Below, piece by piece: positions 1 through 6,953 of a stretch of DNA of 9,188 nt. The number at the start of each line of letters is the position of its first letter. Within the stretch, counting starts at the first letter, position 1. Source of the stretch: a bacterium UBP9_UBA1432 (GTDB lineage: Bacteria; Vulcanimicrobiota; Xenobia; Xenobiales; Xenobiaceae); assembly GCA_002329445.1 (NCBI GenBank), contig DCTU01000224.1, positions 14,974 through 24,161 of the forward strand. Reading direction: 5' to 3'. Position numbers and translations under genes: made by a program. The notes under the pieces were generated by a model that had not been told where the DNA came from, did no database searches, and saw nothing but the letters and a program-made list of their open reading frames with translations.

Positions 1-341
1 TCCTCCCCGTAGGTGCCGTGGAGGATCGGGAAGACCACGTCCAGGCCCACGAACTCGGGAGTCGTCCCATCAGCACCTTCGCCGCTGGAGACCAGGGTCC
101 GCTCACCCGCGCCGGGGCACAACGCCAAGGCACCGCGCAGACCCTCGGCACGACCCGCCTCCAGGGCGGACCGAGAGGAACCGGGCGAGAGCCAGCGGCC
201 CTCGCGGGTGATGGCCAGGGGGATCACCTGATAACGCCGGGGGTCCAGACCGGCCAGGATGGCCCGGGCCGAAAGCACGCTGATCTCGTGTTCGGCGGAG
301 CGGCCACCGAAGAGGAGGCCGAGGCGAATCTTGCTGCTCAT
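1..341 (-). CDS. ddl: D-alanine--D-alanine ligase, N-terminal part (cut by window edge)
   Basis: This would be the ATP-dependent cytoplasmic ligase that joins two D-alanines to make the dipeptide used in peptidoglycan precursors. The reverse strand from the ATG at 341 gives 113 codons before the window ends, with no stop. The protein opens MSSKIRLGLLFGGRSAEHEI, matching the family's N-terminal glycine-rich motif (LFGGxSxEHxxS). Near residues 103-113 it has DVVFPILHGTYGE, the start of the LHGxxGED motif of the ligase N-terminal domain. The ATP-grasp and catalytic portions lie outside the window. I see no strong Shine-Dalgarno before the ATG, but upstream in-frame codons offer no better start and the motif spacing fits the family. 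It diverges from metG across a 110-base gap. The truncation is due to the window edge, not a biological break. Confidence 0.9.
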   Translation of the reverse strand, partial: MSSKIRLGLLFGGRSAEHEISVLSARAILAGLDPRRYQVIPLAITREGRWLSPGSSRSALEAGRAEGLRGALALCPGAGERTLVSSGEGADGTTPEFVGLDVVFPILHGTYGE

Positions 342-451
342 GGGCCGAGCATTCGCAACCGGTGCGCGGGAGCCTGCCCCTTCGCCCACACAGGAGCCGG
401 GCCAGTCCCCGCGAAGCCCGGGGCCGATTCCGTCCCCCTGGAGGCCTGACC

Positions 452-2110
452 ATGTCCCGATCGATCCTGGTGGCCGTCGCCTGGCCCTACGCCAATGGCC
501 CACTGCACCTGGGGCATGTGGCCGGCTGTTACCTGCCGGCCGACGAGTTTGCCCGCTACCACCGGATGAAGGGGGACCGGGTCCTGATGGTCTCGGGCAC
601 CGACCAGCACGGCACCCCCATCACGGTCCGCGCGCAGTCCGAAGGGATCACCCCGGTGGAGGTCGCCGAACGCTACCACCGGATGATCGTCGATTCCTTC
701 GACCGCCTCGGCATCCGCTGGGAACTCTTCACCAGCACCCACACCGAGAACCACCGGCAGGTGGTCCAGGACCTCTTCCTGGATCTGTACCGCAAGGGAC
801 TCATCGTCCTCCAGCCCCAGACGCAGCTCTACTGTCCCCAGGAAGAGCGCTTCCTGCCCGACCGCTACGTCGAGGGGCGATGCCCCCACTGCGGGCACGA
901 GAAGGCTCGAGGCGACCAGTGCGAGGCCTGCGGCAGAACCCTGGACCCCGAGGATCTGGGCAGTCCCCGCTGCAAGACATGCGGAAGCACGCCCGCTCCC
1001 CGCCAGACCGAGCACTTCTTCTTCCGCTGGTCGGCCTTCAACGACCGCCTGGCGGAATGGCTTTCGGACAAGCCCAACTGGCGCCCGAACGTGGTGAACT
1101 TCTCGCGCCGCTACCTGCAGGAAGGCCTCCGGGACTCCGCCATCTCGCGCGACATCGACTGGGGCATCCCCGTCCCCGTCGAGGGCTATGAGGGCAAGCG
1201 CATCTACGTCTGGTGGGAGGCCGTGATCGGCTACCTCTCGGCCAGCATCGAGTGGGCCACCCGCCAGGGCCGGCCCGAAGCCTGGAAGGACTGGTGGGAG
1301 GACCCCGAGGCCCGCACCTTCTACTTCATCGGCAAGGACAACATCCCGTTCCACTCGATCCGCTGGCCGGCGGTCCTGATGGGCCGCGGTGGGCTGAACC
1401 TGCCCGACGACGTCCCCGCCAACGAATTCCTGAACCTGGAGGGTCGCAAGTTCTCGACCTCCGAGAACTGGGCCGTCTGGACCAACGACTTCCTGGACCG
1501 CTACGACCCCGACCCGTTGCGCTACATCCTGACCGCCGCCGCTCCGGAAGGCTCCGACACCGACTTCTCCTGGAGCGAGTTCCACCGGCGCAACAACGAC
1601 GAGCTGGTCGGCTGGTGGGGCAACCTGGTCCACCGCAGCATGACCTTCACGGCCAAGCACTTCGAAGGACGGATCCCGGTCGCCCACGAGACCCCCGAGG
1701 ACCAGGCCATCCTGGATCAGGCCCGCCAGGCCTTCGAAAGGATCGGCGGCCTCCTGGAGGCCTGCCAGTTCAAGGCCGCCCTGGCCGAGGCCATGGAGCT
1801 GGCCCGGGAAGGAAACCGCTACTTCGACACCCAGGCGCCCTGGAAGCTGGTCAAGACCGACAAGGACCGGGCCGGAACGGTCATGGCCACCATGGTGCGC
1901 CTGATCGCTGCCCTGCGGGTGCTCCTGACTCCGTTCCTGCCCAACAGCAGCGGGGTCCTGCACTCCGTGCTGGGACTCTCCGGCGACCCCGAGGCAGGCC
2001 CCTGGGCCATGCCGGAACTCCCTGAAGGGCACGTCCTGGGCGAGCCCCGCCCCCTCTTCAAGAAGCTCGACGAGAGCCTCATCGAAGAGGAGCGGGCCCG
2101 CCTGGGCTGA
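452..2110 (+). CDS. metG: Methionyl-tRNA synthetase
   Basis: This cytoplasmic class I synthetase charges tRNA-Met, including the initiator tRNA, with methionine using ATP. The 552-residue protein has the HIGH signature as HLGH (residues 19-22) after AWPYANGPL. It has a connective-peptide zinc region with three CX2C pairs (C144/C147, C157/C160, C174/C177), and a KMSKS loop in the variant form KFSTS (333-337). WWEAVIGYLS (254-263) and the DNIPFHS segment (296-302) are also family hallmarks. An anticodon-binding helical domain follows from about residue 380. The protein ends there, so the extra C-terminal EMAPII-like tRNA-binding domain found in E. coli MetG is absent. An open frame extends upstream to 362, but I chose the ATG at 452 because GGAGG lies 7 bases before it and MSRSILVAVAWPYANG aligns with family N-termini. 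It runs divergent from ddl and convergent with the dehydrogenase gene. The product is nearly certain. Confidence 0.98.
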   Translation: MSRSILVAVAWPYANGPLHLGHVAGCYLPADEFARYHRMKGDRVLMVSGTDQHGTPITVRAQSEGITPVEVAERYHRMIVDSFDRLGIRWELFTSTHTENHRQVVQDLFLDLYRKGLIVLQPQTQLYCPQEERFLPDRYVEGRCPHCGHEKARGDQCEACGRTLDPEDLGSPRCKTCGSTPAPRQTEHFFFRWSAFNDRLAEWLSDKPNWRPNVVNFSRRYLQEGLRDSAISRDIDWGIPVPVEGYEGKRIYVWWEAVIGYLSASIEWATRQGRPEAWKDWWEDPEARTFYFIGKDNIPFHSIRWPAVLMGRGGLNLPDDVPANEFLNLEGRKFSTSENWAVWTNDFLDRYDPDPLRYILTAAAPEGSDTDFSWSEFHRRNNDELVGWWGNLVHRSMTFTAKHFEGRIPVAHETPEDQAILDQARQAFERIGGLLEACQFKAALAEAMELAREGNRYFDTQAPWKLVKTDKDRAGTVMATMVRLIAALRVLLTPFLPNSSGVLHSVLGLSGDPEAGPWAMPELPEGHVLGEPRPLFKKLDESLIEEERARLG

Positions 2111-2126
2111 GAACCGCGGGAGGGCG

Positions 2127-3173
2127 CTACTTCTTCAGGGTCGAGATGTCGATCACGAAGCGGTAGCGCACGTCCGAAGCCAGAACCCGCTCGAAGGCCT
2201 CATTGATCTTCTGGGCCGGGATCAGCTCGATCCGCGGGGCGATCCCGTGCTCGGCACAGAAATCCAGGACCTCCTGGGTCTCGCGGATGCCGCCGATCAG
2301 GGAACCGGCGAAGGACCGACGCTTCATCAGAAGCGAGAAGACCTGGACAGCCAGGGGCTCGGAGGGCGCTCCGACGTTCACCAGCGTCCCATCCACGGCC
2401 AGAAGCGAGAGATACGCGTTCAGGTCGAGTCGGGCGCTGACGGTGTTCAGGATCAGGTCAAAGGTGTTCACCAGCTTCTTGAAGGTCTCCGGATCGCTGG
2501 TGGCGTGGTAGTGGTCGGCCCCCAGGCTCAGGCCATCCTGCATCTTGTTGAGGGTCTGGGACAGGACCGTCACCTCGGCGCCCATGGCATGCGCCAGTTG
2601 CACCGCCATGTGGCCCAGGCCTCCCATCCCGACGATGGCGACCTTCTTGCCCGGGCCCGCACCCCAGTGACGCAAAGGCGAATAGGTCGTGATCCCCGCG
2701 CACAGGATCGGCGCCGCCACGGACAGGTCCAGCCCATCCGGAATCCGCACCGCGAAGTCCTCGGGCACCACCAGATGGGTGGAATAGCCCCCATGGGTGA
2801 GTTCGCCGTCGCGGTCCACGCTGCCGTAGGTCATGGTGGCGCCGTGATGACAGTACTGTTCCTCGCCCTTCTGGCAGGAGGGGCAGGTGCGACAGGAGTC
2901 CACCATGCAGCCCACTCCCACCCGGTCGCCCACGGCGTGGCGGGTCACCTCGTCCCCCACGGCCGCCACCACCCCGGCGATCTCATGGCCAGGCGCCACG
3001 GGGTAGGTCACGCCCCCCCAATCCCCGCGGACGTGGTGGATGTCGGAATGGCAGACACCGCAGTACTTGATGTCGATCAGGATGTCGTGAGGACCGACCT
3101 CGCGACGGGAGATGGTGAGCGGCCCCAGCGGGTCGGTGGCCGAGAAGGCGGCGTAGGCGTGAACGTCGTGCAT
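2127..3173 (-). CDS. yahK: Zinc-dependent NADP-type alcohol dehydrogenase (YahK / cinnamyl-alcohol-dehydrogenase family)
   Basis: This cytoplasmic medium-chain dehydrogenase should interconvert primary alcohols and aldehydes, most likely as an aldehyde reductase using NADPH. In the 348-residue protein the catalytic zinc ligands are C41 (in YCGVCHSD), H63-E64 (in PGHE) and C158 (in LCAGITTYSP). The structural zinc is bound by C94, C97, C100 and C108. The Rossmann loop is GMGGLGH (182-188). Further strong matches to E. coli YahK are SPLRHWGAGPGKK, the MKRRSFAGSLIGGIRETQE region and DFCAEHGI near the C-terminus. The length is normal and no key residue is missing. The start ATG is preceded by GGAGG 4 bases away. 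NADP preference is inferred from the family and the Ser/Thr-rich stretch after the second Rossmann strand (S205-T207, K210). The true substrate cannot be told from sequence. It stands alone: a terminator lies upstream and its stop is 16 bases from the metG stop. Confidence 0.93.
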   Translation of the reverse strand: MHDVHAYAAFSATDPLGPLTISRREVGPHDILIDIKYCGVCHSDIHHVRGDWGGVTYPVAPGHEIAGVVAAVGDEVTRHAVGDRVGVGCMVDSCRTCPSCQKGEEQYCHHGATMTYGSVDRDGELTHGGYSTHLVVPEDFAVRIPDGLDLSVAAPILCAGITTYSPLRHWGAGPGKKVAIVGMGGLGHMAVQLAHAMGAEVTVLSQTLNKMQDGLSLGADHYHATSDPETFKKLVNTFDLILNTVSARLDLNAYLSLLAVDGTLVNVGAPSEPLAVQVFSLLMKRRSFAGSLIGGIRETQEVLDFCAEHGIAPRIELIPAQKINEAFERVLASDVRYRFVIDISTLKK

Positions 3174-3286
3174 GGTTCCTCCAGGTCAAGATGGCCTCGG
3201 GGCTGCTCAGGGCGGGCGCTCCCGGGCAAGACATGGTTCGGCCTGGACTCCGCCTTCCTGCTGAACCGCCCGGCGGCCGGGAATGA

Positions 3287-3319
3287 AAGAAGACCCACCC
3301 GCAAGGGGTGGGCCTTCTT
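3287..3319 (-). terminator. Rho-independent terminator of the 3351-4631 gene
   Basis: A hairpin has a 7-bp GC-rich inner stem (3294-3300 with 3306-3312, CCCACCC/GGGTGGG), a 5-base loop, one A-C mismatch and a 6-bp outer stem (3287-3292 with 3314-3319, AAGAAG/CTTCTT). Read on the minus strand it starts 31 bases after the stop codon of the 426-residue gene and ends in a U-rich stretch (UCUUCUUUCAUUCC), as expected for intrinsic termination in that direction. It separates that gene from the downstream dehydrogenase gene. The plus-strand reading has only a short C/T-rich tail, so activity in that direction is less likely. Confidence 0.75.
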
Positions 3320-3350
3320 CAGCGAACCGACGCGCGCTGGACCAGAAAGC

Positions 3351-4631
3351 CTATCCGCCAGCAGCCTGGCTGGCCGCCACCTGCTGCTCGAACATCATCT
3401 GCTGGACCCGCGGATCGGAGAGCAGGGCCGTCTGGAGCTCGACCAGCTCGCTGTAGACCGGTCCGGCGGAGGGGTGGGTCTTGAGCCCCTCCTCCACCTT
3501 GAGGTACTCGGCCGCCTCGGCGCCCTCCGGGTCCTGGATGGCCGAAGGCATCAACTCCTGCATCTGCTGGAGGGTTCCGGCGATGCTGGGATCGGCCATC
3601 AACTGAGCCTGGAGTTCCTGGACCCGGGCGCTGATCTGCTGGATCTGCTCATCGTTCAGGCTGGGCGGGGCCTGCGAGGCGGCCGGCGCCTCCGGGGCAG
3701 CGGTCGCCTGCTGCGGAGCCGCGGCGGTGGCGGGCATCGCCGGGGGGGCCGGAGGCGCAGCCTCCTTGGCAGCCTTCACCTCCGGCGAGCCCGAAGGCAC
3801 CACCTGCGGCTGGTCTGCCGTGCCCGAAGCGGCCTGGTTGGCGGCCGGCTTGTCCTTGGCAAAGATGTTCTTGAACTTCACGGCGATCTTCCCGCCGATG
3901 GCCTTGAGGGCCCCGCGCATCCCGAAGACCATCGAGCCCAGCCCCAGAGCCACCGCGCCGACCGCCACGACGGCCGGAGCGCCCAGGGCGGCGGCGATCA
4001 TCGCCCCGCTGGAGACGATGCTGATGCCGCTCATGATCGCCTTGTCCCGGGCGCCCTTGACGATCTCGTCGATGGGAACATCGCGGACACCGGCCACCAT
4101 CTTGCCTTCTTCGTTGCGGACCGGCACCTGCATGGGGATGCTCTCGGTGCCCTTGGCCTTCAATCCCTCATAGAAGTGCTTGGCGTCCAGGGCCTCCTTC
4201 AACTGGTCGGCCCCCGTCAACAGGCCGATGGCCCCGCCGATCCCGGCCATTTGACCCGCCATGGCCGCCGGGATCCCCCAGGACCCCCAGCCCGCCAGGC
4301 TGTAGACTCCGACGCTGCCGGCCATCTGCCCCAACCCATTGACCACGCTCTTGCCGCGGGCGACCTTCAGGCCTGCCGGCGAGTCGCCGACCTTGGGAAG
4401 CATGCCCTCGGGCAGGGTCTCTTCCTTGATCTGGCCAACCAGCTTCTGGACCTCGGCCTGGTTGGTGATGATGGCATCCTTGGGAAGCAACTGGACCTCG
4501 AAGTCGTCGATGGGCATCCGACCCGTCTTGGGATCGACGACCAGCATGTCCCCGGGGACCTGCAGCGGAACGTTGACCTCCGTCATCCCCTTGGTCTGGG
4601 GTGAGACGGCCGGATTGCTCTGAATGTTCAT
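3351..4631 (-). CDS. Unrecognised protein with two Gly/Ala-rich hydrophobic segments, Ala/Pro linker and helical C-terminus
   Basis: I do not recognise this 426-residue protein. No signal peptide is visible. Residues 1-95 are polar and include a VDPKTGRMP segment (32-40). A glycine/alanine-rich hydrophobic stretch covers about 97-140. A charged region follows (141-197). A second, stronger hydrophobic segment spans about 199-237 (AAALGAPAVVAVGAVALGLG at 213-232), then a Lys-rich patch (243-261). Residues 262-323 are a low-complexity Ala/Pro/Gln linker, and 324-420 look helical and Gln/Met-rich. That tail contains two DP-type segments, LMADPSIAGTLQQMQ (344-358) and LLSDPRVQQMM (403-413), reminiscent of STI1/Hop DP motifs. 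A membrane-inserting or membrane-associated role is inferred from composition only. The ATG at 4631 has AGGAG 7 bases upstream. A promoter candidate sits at 4713-4741 and a terminator follows the gene, so it is probably monocistronic. It diverges from the 99-residue gene. Confidence 0.85.
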   Translation of the reverse strand: MNIQSNPAVSPQTKGMTEVNVPLQVPGDMLVVDPKTGRMPIDDFEVQLLPKDAIITNQAEVQKLVGQIKEETLPEGMLPKVGDSPAGLKVARGKSVVNGLGQMAGSVGVYSLAGWGSWGIPAAMAGQMAGIGGAIGLLTGADQLKEALDAKHFYEGLKAKGTESIPMQVPVRNEEGKMVAGVRDVPIDEIVKGARDKAIMSGISIVSSGAMIAAALGAPAVVAVGAVALGLGSMVFGMRGALKAIGGKIAVKFKNIFAKDKPAANQAASGTADQPQVVPSGSPEVKAAKEAAPPAPPAMPATAAAPQQATAAPEAPAASQAPPSLNDEQIQQISARVQELQAQLMADPSIAGTLQQMQELMPSAIQDPEGAEAAEYLKVEEGLKTHPSAGPVYSELVELQTALLSDPRVQQMMFEQQVAASQAAGG

Positions 4632-4712
4632 CGGTCAACTCCTGGGCGTGGGATCCCTGGACGGCGTCCCCCCGAAAGGAGCCACCACCGCAGCGTGGTA
4701 TACGACAAGACC

Positions 4713-4741
4713 ATATTAGTCCGAGGCACGGCCTGCAGCAA
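4713..4741 (-). promoter_or_regulatory. Candidate sigma-70-type promoter for the 3351-4631 gene
   Basis: On the minus strand a TTGCTG box (4736-4741) and a TAATAT box (4713-4718) are separated by 17 bases. The expected start of transcription is near 4706, giving a leader of about 75 bases before the ATG at 4631. The -10 box lies in one of the few AT-rich patches of a GC-rich window. The -35 match is only 3 of 6, so this is a moderate call. The -35 box falls inside the left arm of the inverted repeat at 4736-4757. Confidence 0.4.
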
Positions 4742-4757
4742 CAAAGAGATGTTGCTG
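4736..4757. repeat. 8-bp-arm inverted repeat in divergent intergenic region (possible operator)
   Basis: CAGCAACA (4736-4743) and TGTTGCTG (4750-4757) are perfect reverse complements around a 6-base spacer AAGAGA. The repeat lies between two divergent unrecognised genes and overlaps the -35 box of the candidate minus-strand promoter. It is also 40 bases upstream of the GTG start at 4798. This placement suits an operator for a dimeric regulator, or a small RNA hairpin in the plus-strand leader. No U-tract follows on either strand, so it is not a typical terminator. Its function is inferred. Confidence 0.55.
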
Positions 4758-4797
4758 GCATGTAAAACGAGGCCGTCCCCCGACCATTGGAGGCTCC

Positions 4798-5097
4798 GTG
4801 ACCGATCCCGAGATGACCGGACAGACCGCCGAGAAGCGCCTGGAGGAGGCCGGCGAGGAGTTGGGCCGCGTGCTGGCTGCCCTCCCGCCCGAGGTCAAGG
4901 CGATGGTGCGCGAGATCAAGCAGAACGTCGAACTGGAATTCGAAGAACAGCGCAAACAGGGGAACTACATGGATCGCTCGGTCTTCTTTGCCGCGGCCCT
5001 GATCGGGCACGAAGACCTCCGCGACGAGAACCTGATCCGCGCGGCTGCCAACTACGTGGACGCCGACCACGCCTACATGAAGGCCCAGCAGGCCTGA
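4798..5097 (+). CDS. Unrecognised small charged helical protein (99 aa)
   Basis: I do not recognise this 99-residue protein. It is rich in Glu, Ala, Lys and Arg, with no signal peptide or membrane segment, and looks almost wholly helical. Visible parts are an acidic helix at 12-27 (EKRLEEAGEELGRVLA), LPPEVKAMVREIKQNVELEFEEQ (about 29-51) and a more hydrophobic helix SVFFAAALIGHEDL (61-74). It is probably a soluble cytoplasmic protein. I chose the GTG at 4798 because GGAGG (4789-4793) lies just upstream. The spacing of 4 bases is tight, but the next in-frame start, ATG at 4813, would be 19 bases from that site. It is divergent from the 426-residue gene with the inverted repeat between them, and its stop is 16 bases from that of the convergent FHA gene. 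Reading-frame quality and a clean Shine-Dalgarno support a real gene; its function is unknown. Confidence 0.75.
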   Translation: MTDPEMTGQTAEKRLEEAGEELGRVLAALPPEVKAMVREIKQNVELEFEEQRKQGNYMDRSVFFAAALIGHEDLRDENLIRAAANYVDADHAYMKAQQA

Positions 5098-5113
5098 TCC
5101 TCGCCGGGTCTGG

Positions 5114-5788
5114 CTATTCTGCCTCGCGCAGGCGGGCCGCCAGGCCCGGCAGGACCCAAACCCGCAGCACCGACTCTCCGATCCCGACCCGGGTCCCCGA
5201 CTTGACGGGTGTGGCCTCGGTGACCTGGCGGCGACCCAGGCGGGTGCCGTTGTGGCTCTGAAGGTCCTCCAGGACCACCTTGCCGTCCTCGGTCACGTGC
5301 AGTTTCAAGTGCAGGCGGGACAACCCCGGGTCCACCAGGCGAATATCCGACTCCGGTCCGCGGCCGATCACCACGCCCTCACAGGAAATGCCCCAGAGCC
5401 CACCCCCGGCGGGTCCCTCCACCCCTTCCACCATGCCCAGGGCGGGGATGCCGCGGCTGTCGGTCCAGCGAACCTCGACGTCCTCCAAGCCCGCCTCCGG
5501 GCCGACCGAACGCACCTCGAAGGGCCCCAATGTGCGGAATCCCCGTTGCTGCATCTCGGTGGACACCAGGCGCAGCACCTCTTCGGCAAATCCCTCGGGG
5601 ACCTCCGCCAGGTCCGGGAAGGGAACCAGCACCAGGTTCGGTACCAGGGTCATGCTGCCGCAGCGCCGGCGACTGTCCAGGAGGGTCCGCACTGCGGCCC
5701 GCGAGGCCTCCAGAGCGTGCATCTGCACCCCAGGACTGCCCTCCAGTCGCTCTTCAAGCACCCGTTCCAGACTCCGCAGCCAACCCAT
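5114..5788 (-). CDS. FhaA-like protein: N-terminal DUF3662 domain plus C-terminal FHA domain
   Basis: FHA domains bind phosphothreonine peptides, so this is likely a cytoplasmic adaptor in Ser/Thr-kinase signalling. In mycobacteria the FhaA family acts in cell-wall and division control. Of 224 residues, about 1-108 match the DUF3662 (FhaA N-terminal) pattern: a start with LERVLEERLEGSPG, then LVPNLVLV (48-55) and a GF-TLGPFEVR segment (83-93). The FHA domain covers about 138-212 with the core residues G142-R143, S157, R158, H160 and N180-G181-T182. No transmembrane segment is seen, and the family's usual disordered linker is short here. It is the last gene of a minus-strand operon. Its ATG is 5 bases after the rlmN stop, and its GGGAGG Shine-Dalgarno (5797-5802) lies inside the last rlmN codons, so translational coupling is likely. 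No kinase or phosphatase gene is present in the window. Confidence 0.88.
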   Translation of the reverse strand: MGWLRSLERVLEERLEGSPGVQMHALEASRAAVRTLLDSRRRCGSMTLVPNLVLVPFPDLAEVPEGFAEEVLRLVSTEMQQRGFRTLGPFEVRSVGPEAGLEDVEVRWTDSRGIPALGMVEGVEGPAGGGLWGISCEGVVIGRGPESDIRLVDPGLSRLHLKLHVTEDGKVVLEDLQSHNGTRLGRRQVTEATPVKSGTRVGIGESVLRVWVLPGLAARLREAE

Positions 5789-5792
5789 GGCA

Positions 5793-6953
5793 TCAACCTC
5801 CCGCGCTGAATGCAGGCGTGTTCTCAGCCCGAGGCGCAGCGCCGACGTTTCGGCGAATCTCCCGGAGCCGGAGTTGCCCGCAGGCAGCGTCGATATCGGA
5901 GCCCTTCTCGCGGCGCACCGTGCAGCGCAGTCCTCCCTGCTGGACTCGCTCCTGGAAGGCCCGCACCCGAATCTTCGAGCTCCGACGGAAGGACGGATGG
6001 TCGACGGGGTTCCAGGGGATCAGATTGACCAGGGAGCGCAGGCCGCCCAGCAGCTCGACCAGGCGGTCCGCCTCCTCCAACGAGTCATTGACCCCATCCA
6101 ACATGACGTATTCAAAGGTCATCCGGCGCCCCGTGGCCGCCTGATACTCCCGACAGGAGGCCAGGAGTTCGGCCAGGTTCCAGCGCCGGTTGACGGGCAT
6201 GAGCCGATCCCGGAGTTCATCGCGGGTGGCATGCAGCGAGATGGCCAGCTTCAGGGGCAGCCTCTTCTCGGCCAGACGGCGGATGGCGGGGACCACGCCG
6301 GAGGTCGAGATGGCGATGTGGCGCATCCCGATCCCCAGACCGTCCCCATGATTGAGGATGCGGATGGCCCGCAGAAGGTTCCGGAAGTTGTGCAGGGGCT
6401 CGCCGATGCCCATGAACACGACATTGGCCACCCGCTCGCCGCGCGCATCGACCCGGCGCTGGATCGCCAGGACCTGGTCCACCATCTCCCAGGCCTGGAG
6501 GTTGCGTACCAGGCCCAGCTTGCCTGAGGCGCAGAACTCGCAACCCATCGCACAGCCGACCTGGCTGGACAGGCAGACGGCCAGGCGCCCCGGTCCGAGG
6601 TGTTCGAGATACCGCATGCGCACGCTCTCGATGGGGTTGCCGTCGGGCAGGGTGAACAGGAACTTGGTGGTGTCCTGCAGGGACTCCTGAGGAGAGGCCA
6701 GATGCAGCGAGGGCAGGACCGCCACCGCCTCCAGGAGCTCGCGGAAGGCTCGCGACAGATCGGTCATGTCAGCGAACGCGCCGACCCTGCGGACGTACAG
6801 CCAGCGAATCAGTTGCCGCGCCCGGTAGGGTGACTGCCCCAGGAGACGAACGAAGGCCTCCAACTCGGAGGGCAGCAGATCCTTGAGGTTCACCTTCCCC
6901 TCGTGAAGGTGATCGGGAAATGCGCGGGCCAATTCCTCTGGACAGCCGACCAT
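5793..6953 (-). CDS. rlmN: Dual-specificity RNA methyltransferase RlmN
   Basis: This radical-SAM enzyme adds a C2-methyl group to A2503 of 23S rRNA and to A37 of a subset of tRNAs, affecting decoding and the peptidyl transferase centre. The protein has 386 residues, normal for the family. The 4Fe-4S cluster ligands are C134, C138 and C141 (CX3CX2C, in QVGCAMGCEFC). The two methyl-transfer cysteines are C127 and C358 (in DIDAACGQL). GIGEPLHNF (about 202-210), ISTSGVVP and LAISLHA are further hallmarks. An N-terminal accessory domain (about 20-90, with LKDLLPSEL and YRARQLIRWLY) is intact. The start ATG overlaps the stop of the upstream lipoprotein gene by one base (TGATG), with no strong Shine-Dalgarno, suggesting translation by reinitiation. 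Roughly 25 residues after the catalytic C358 are Ala/Arg-rich and probably unstructured. Confidence 0.97.
   Translation of the reverse strand: MVGCPEELARAFPDHLHEGKVNLKDLLPSELEAFVRLLGQSPYRARQLIRWLYVRRVGAFADMTDLSRAFRELLEAVAVLPSLHLASPQESLQDTTKFLFTLPDGNPIESVRMRYLEHLGPGRLAVCLSSQVGCAMGCEFCASGKLGLVRNLQAWEMVDQVLAIQRRVDARGERVANVVFMGIGEPLHNFRNLLRAIRILNHGDGLGIGMRHIAISTSGVVPAIRRLAEKRLPLKLAISLHATRDELRDRLMPVNRRWNLAELLASCREYQAATGRRMTFEYVMLDGVNDSLEEADRLVELLGGLRSLVNLIPWNPVDHPSFRRSSKIRVRAFQERVQQGGLRCTVRREKGSDIDAACGQLRLREIRRNVGAAPRAENTPAFSAGG

Noticed and set aside
397..421. CCGGGC/GCCCGG hairpin upstream of metG
   Set aside because: It is only 6 bp in a very GC-rich stretch with no T-box, riboswitch or terminator features, so chance is likely.
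362..451. Upstream extension of metG to an ATG at 362
   Set aside because: The extra 30 residues are Arg/Pro-rich and do not align with the family; the GGAGG site and conserved N-terminus support 452.
338..2032. 564-residue open frame on the minus strand
   Set aside because: It is entirely antisense to metG, whose motifs are complete; the translation shows no recognisable domain.
2247..4604. 785-residue open frame on the plus strand
   Set aside because: It runs antisense through the dehydrogenase and the 426-residue gene, is rich in His/Gly/Arg/Leu without family motifs, and is explained by the lack of stop codons in GC-rich DNA opposite real genes.
4168..5070. 300-residue minus-strand frame crossing the divergent intergenic region
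   Set aside because: It overlaps the 426-residue gene out of frame and lies opposite the 99-residue gene; there is no family match and no sensible ribosome binding site.
5280..6527. 415-residue open frame on the plus strand
   Set aside because: It is antisense to the FHA gene and rlmN, both with intact motifs; the low-complexity Arg/Ser/Pro composition is typical of a shadow frame.
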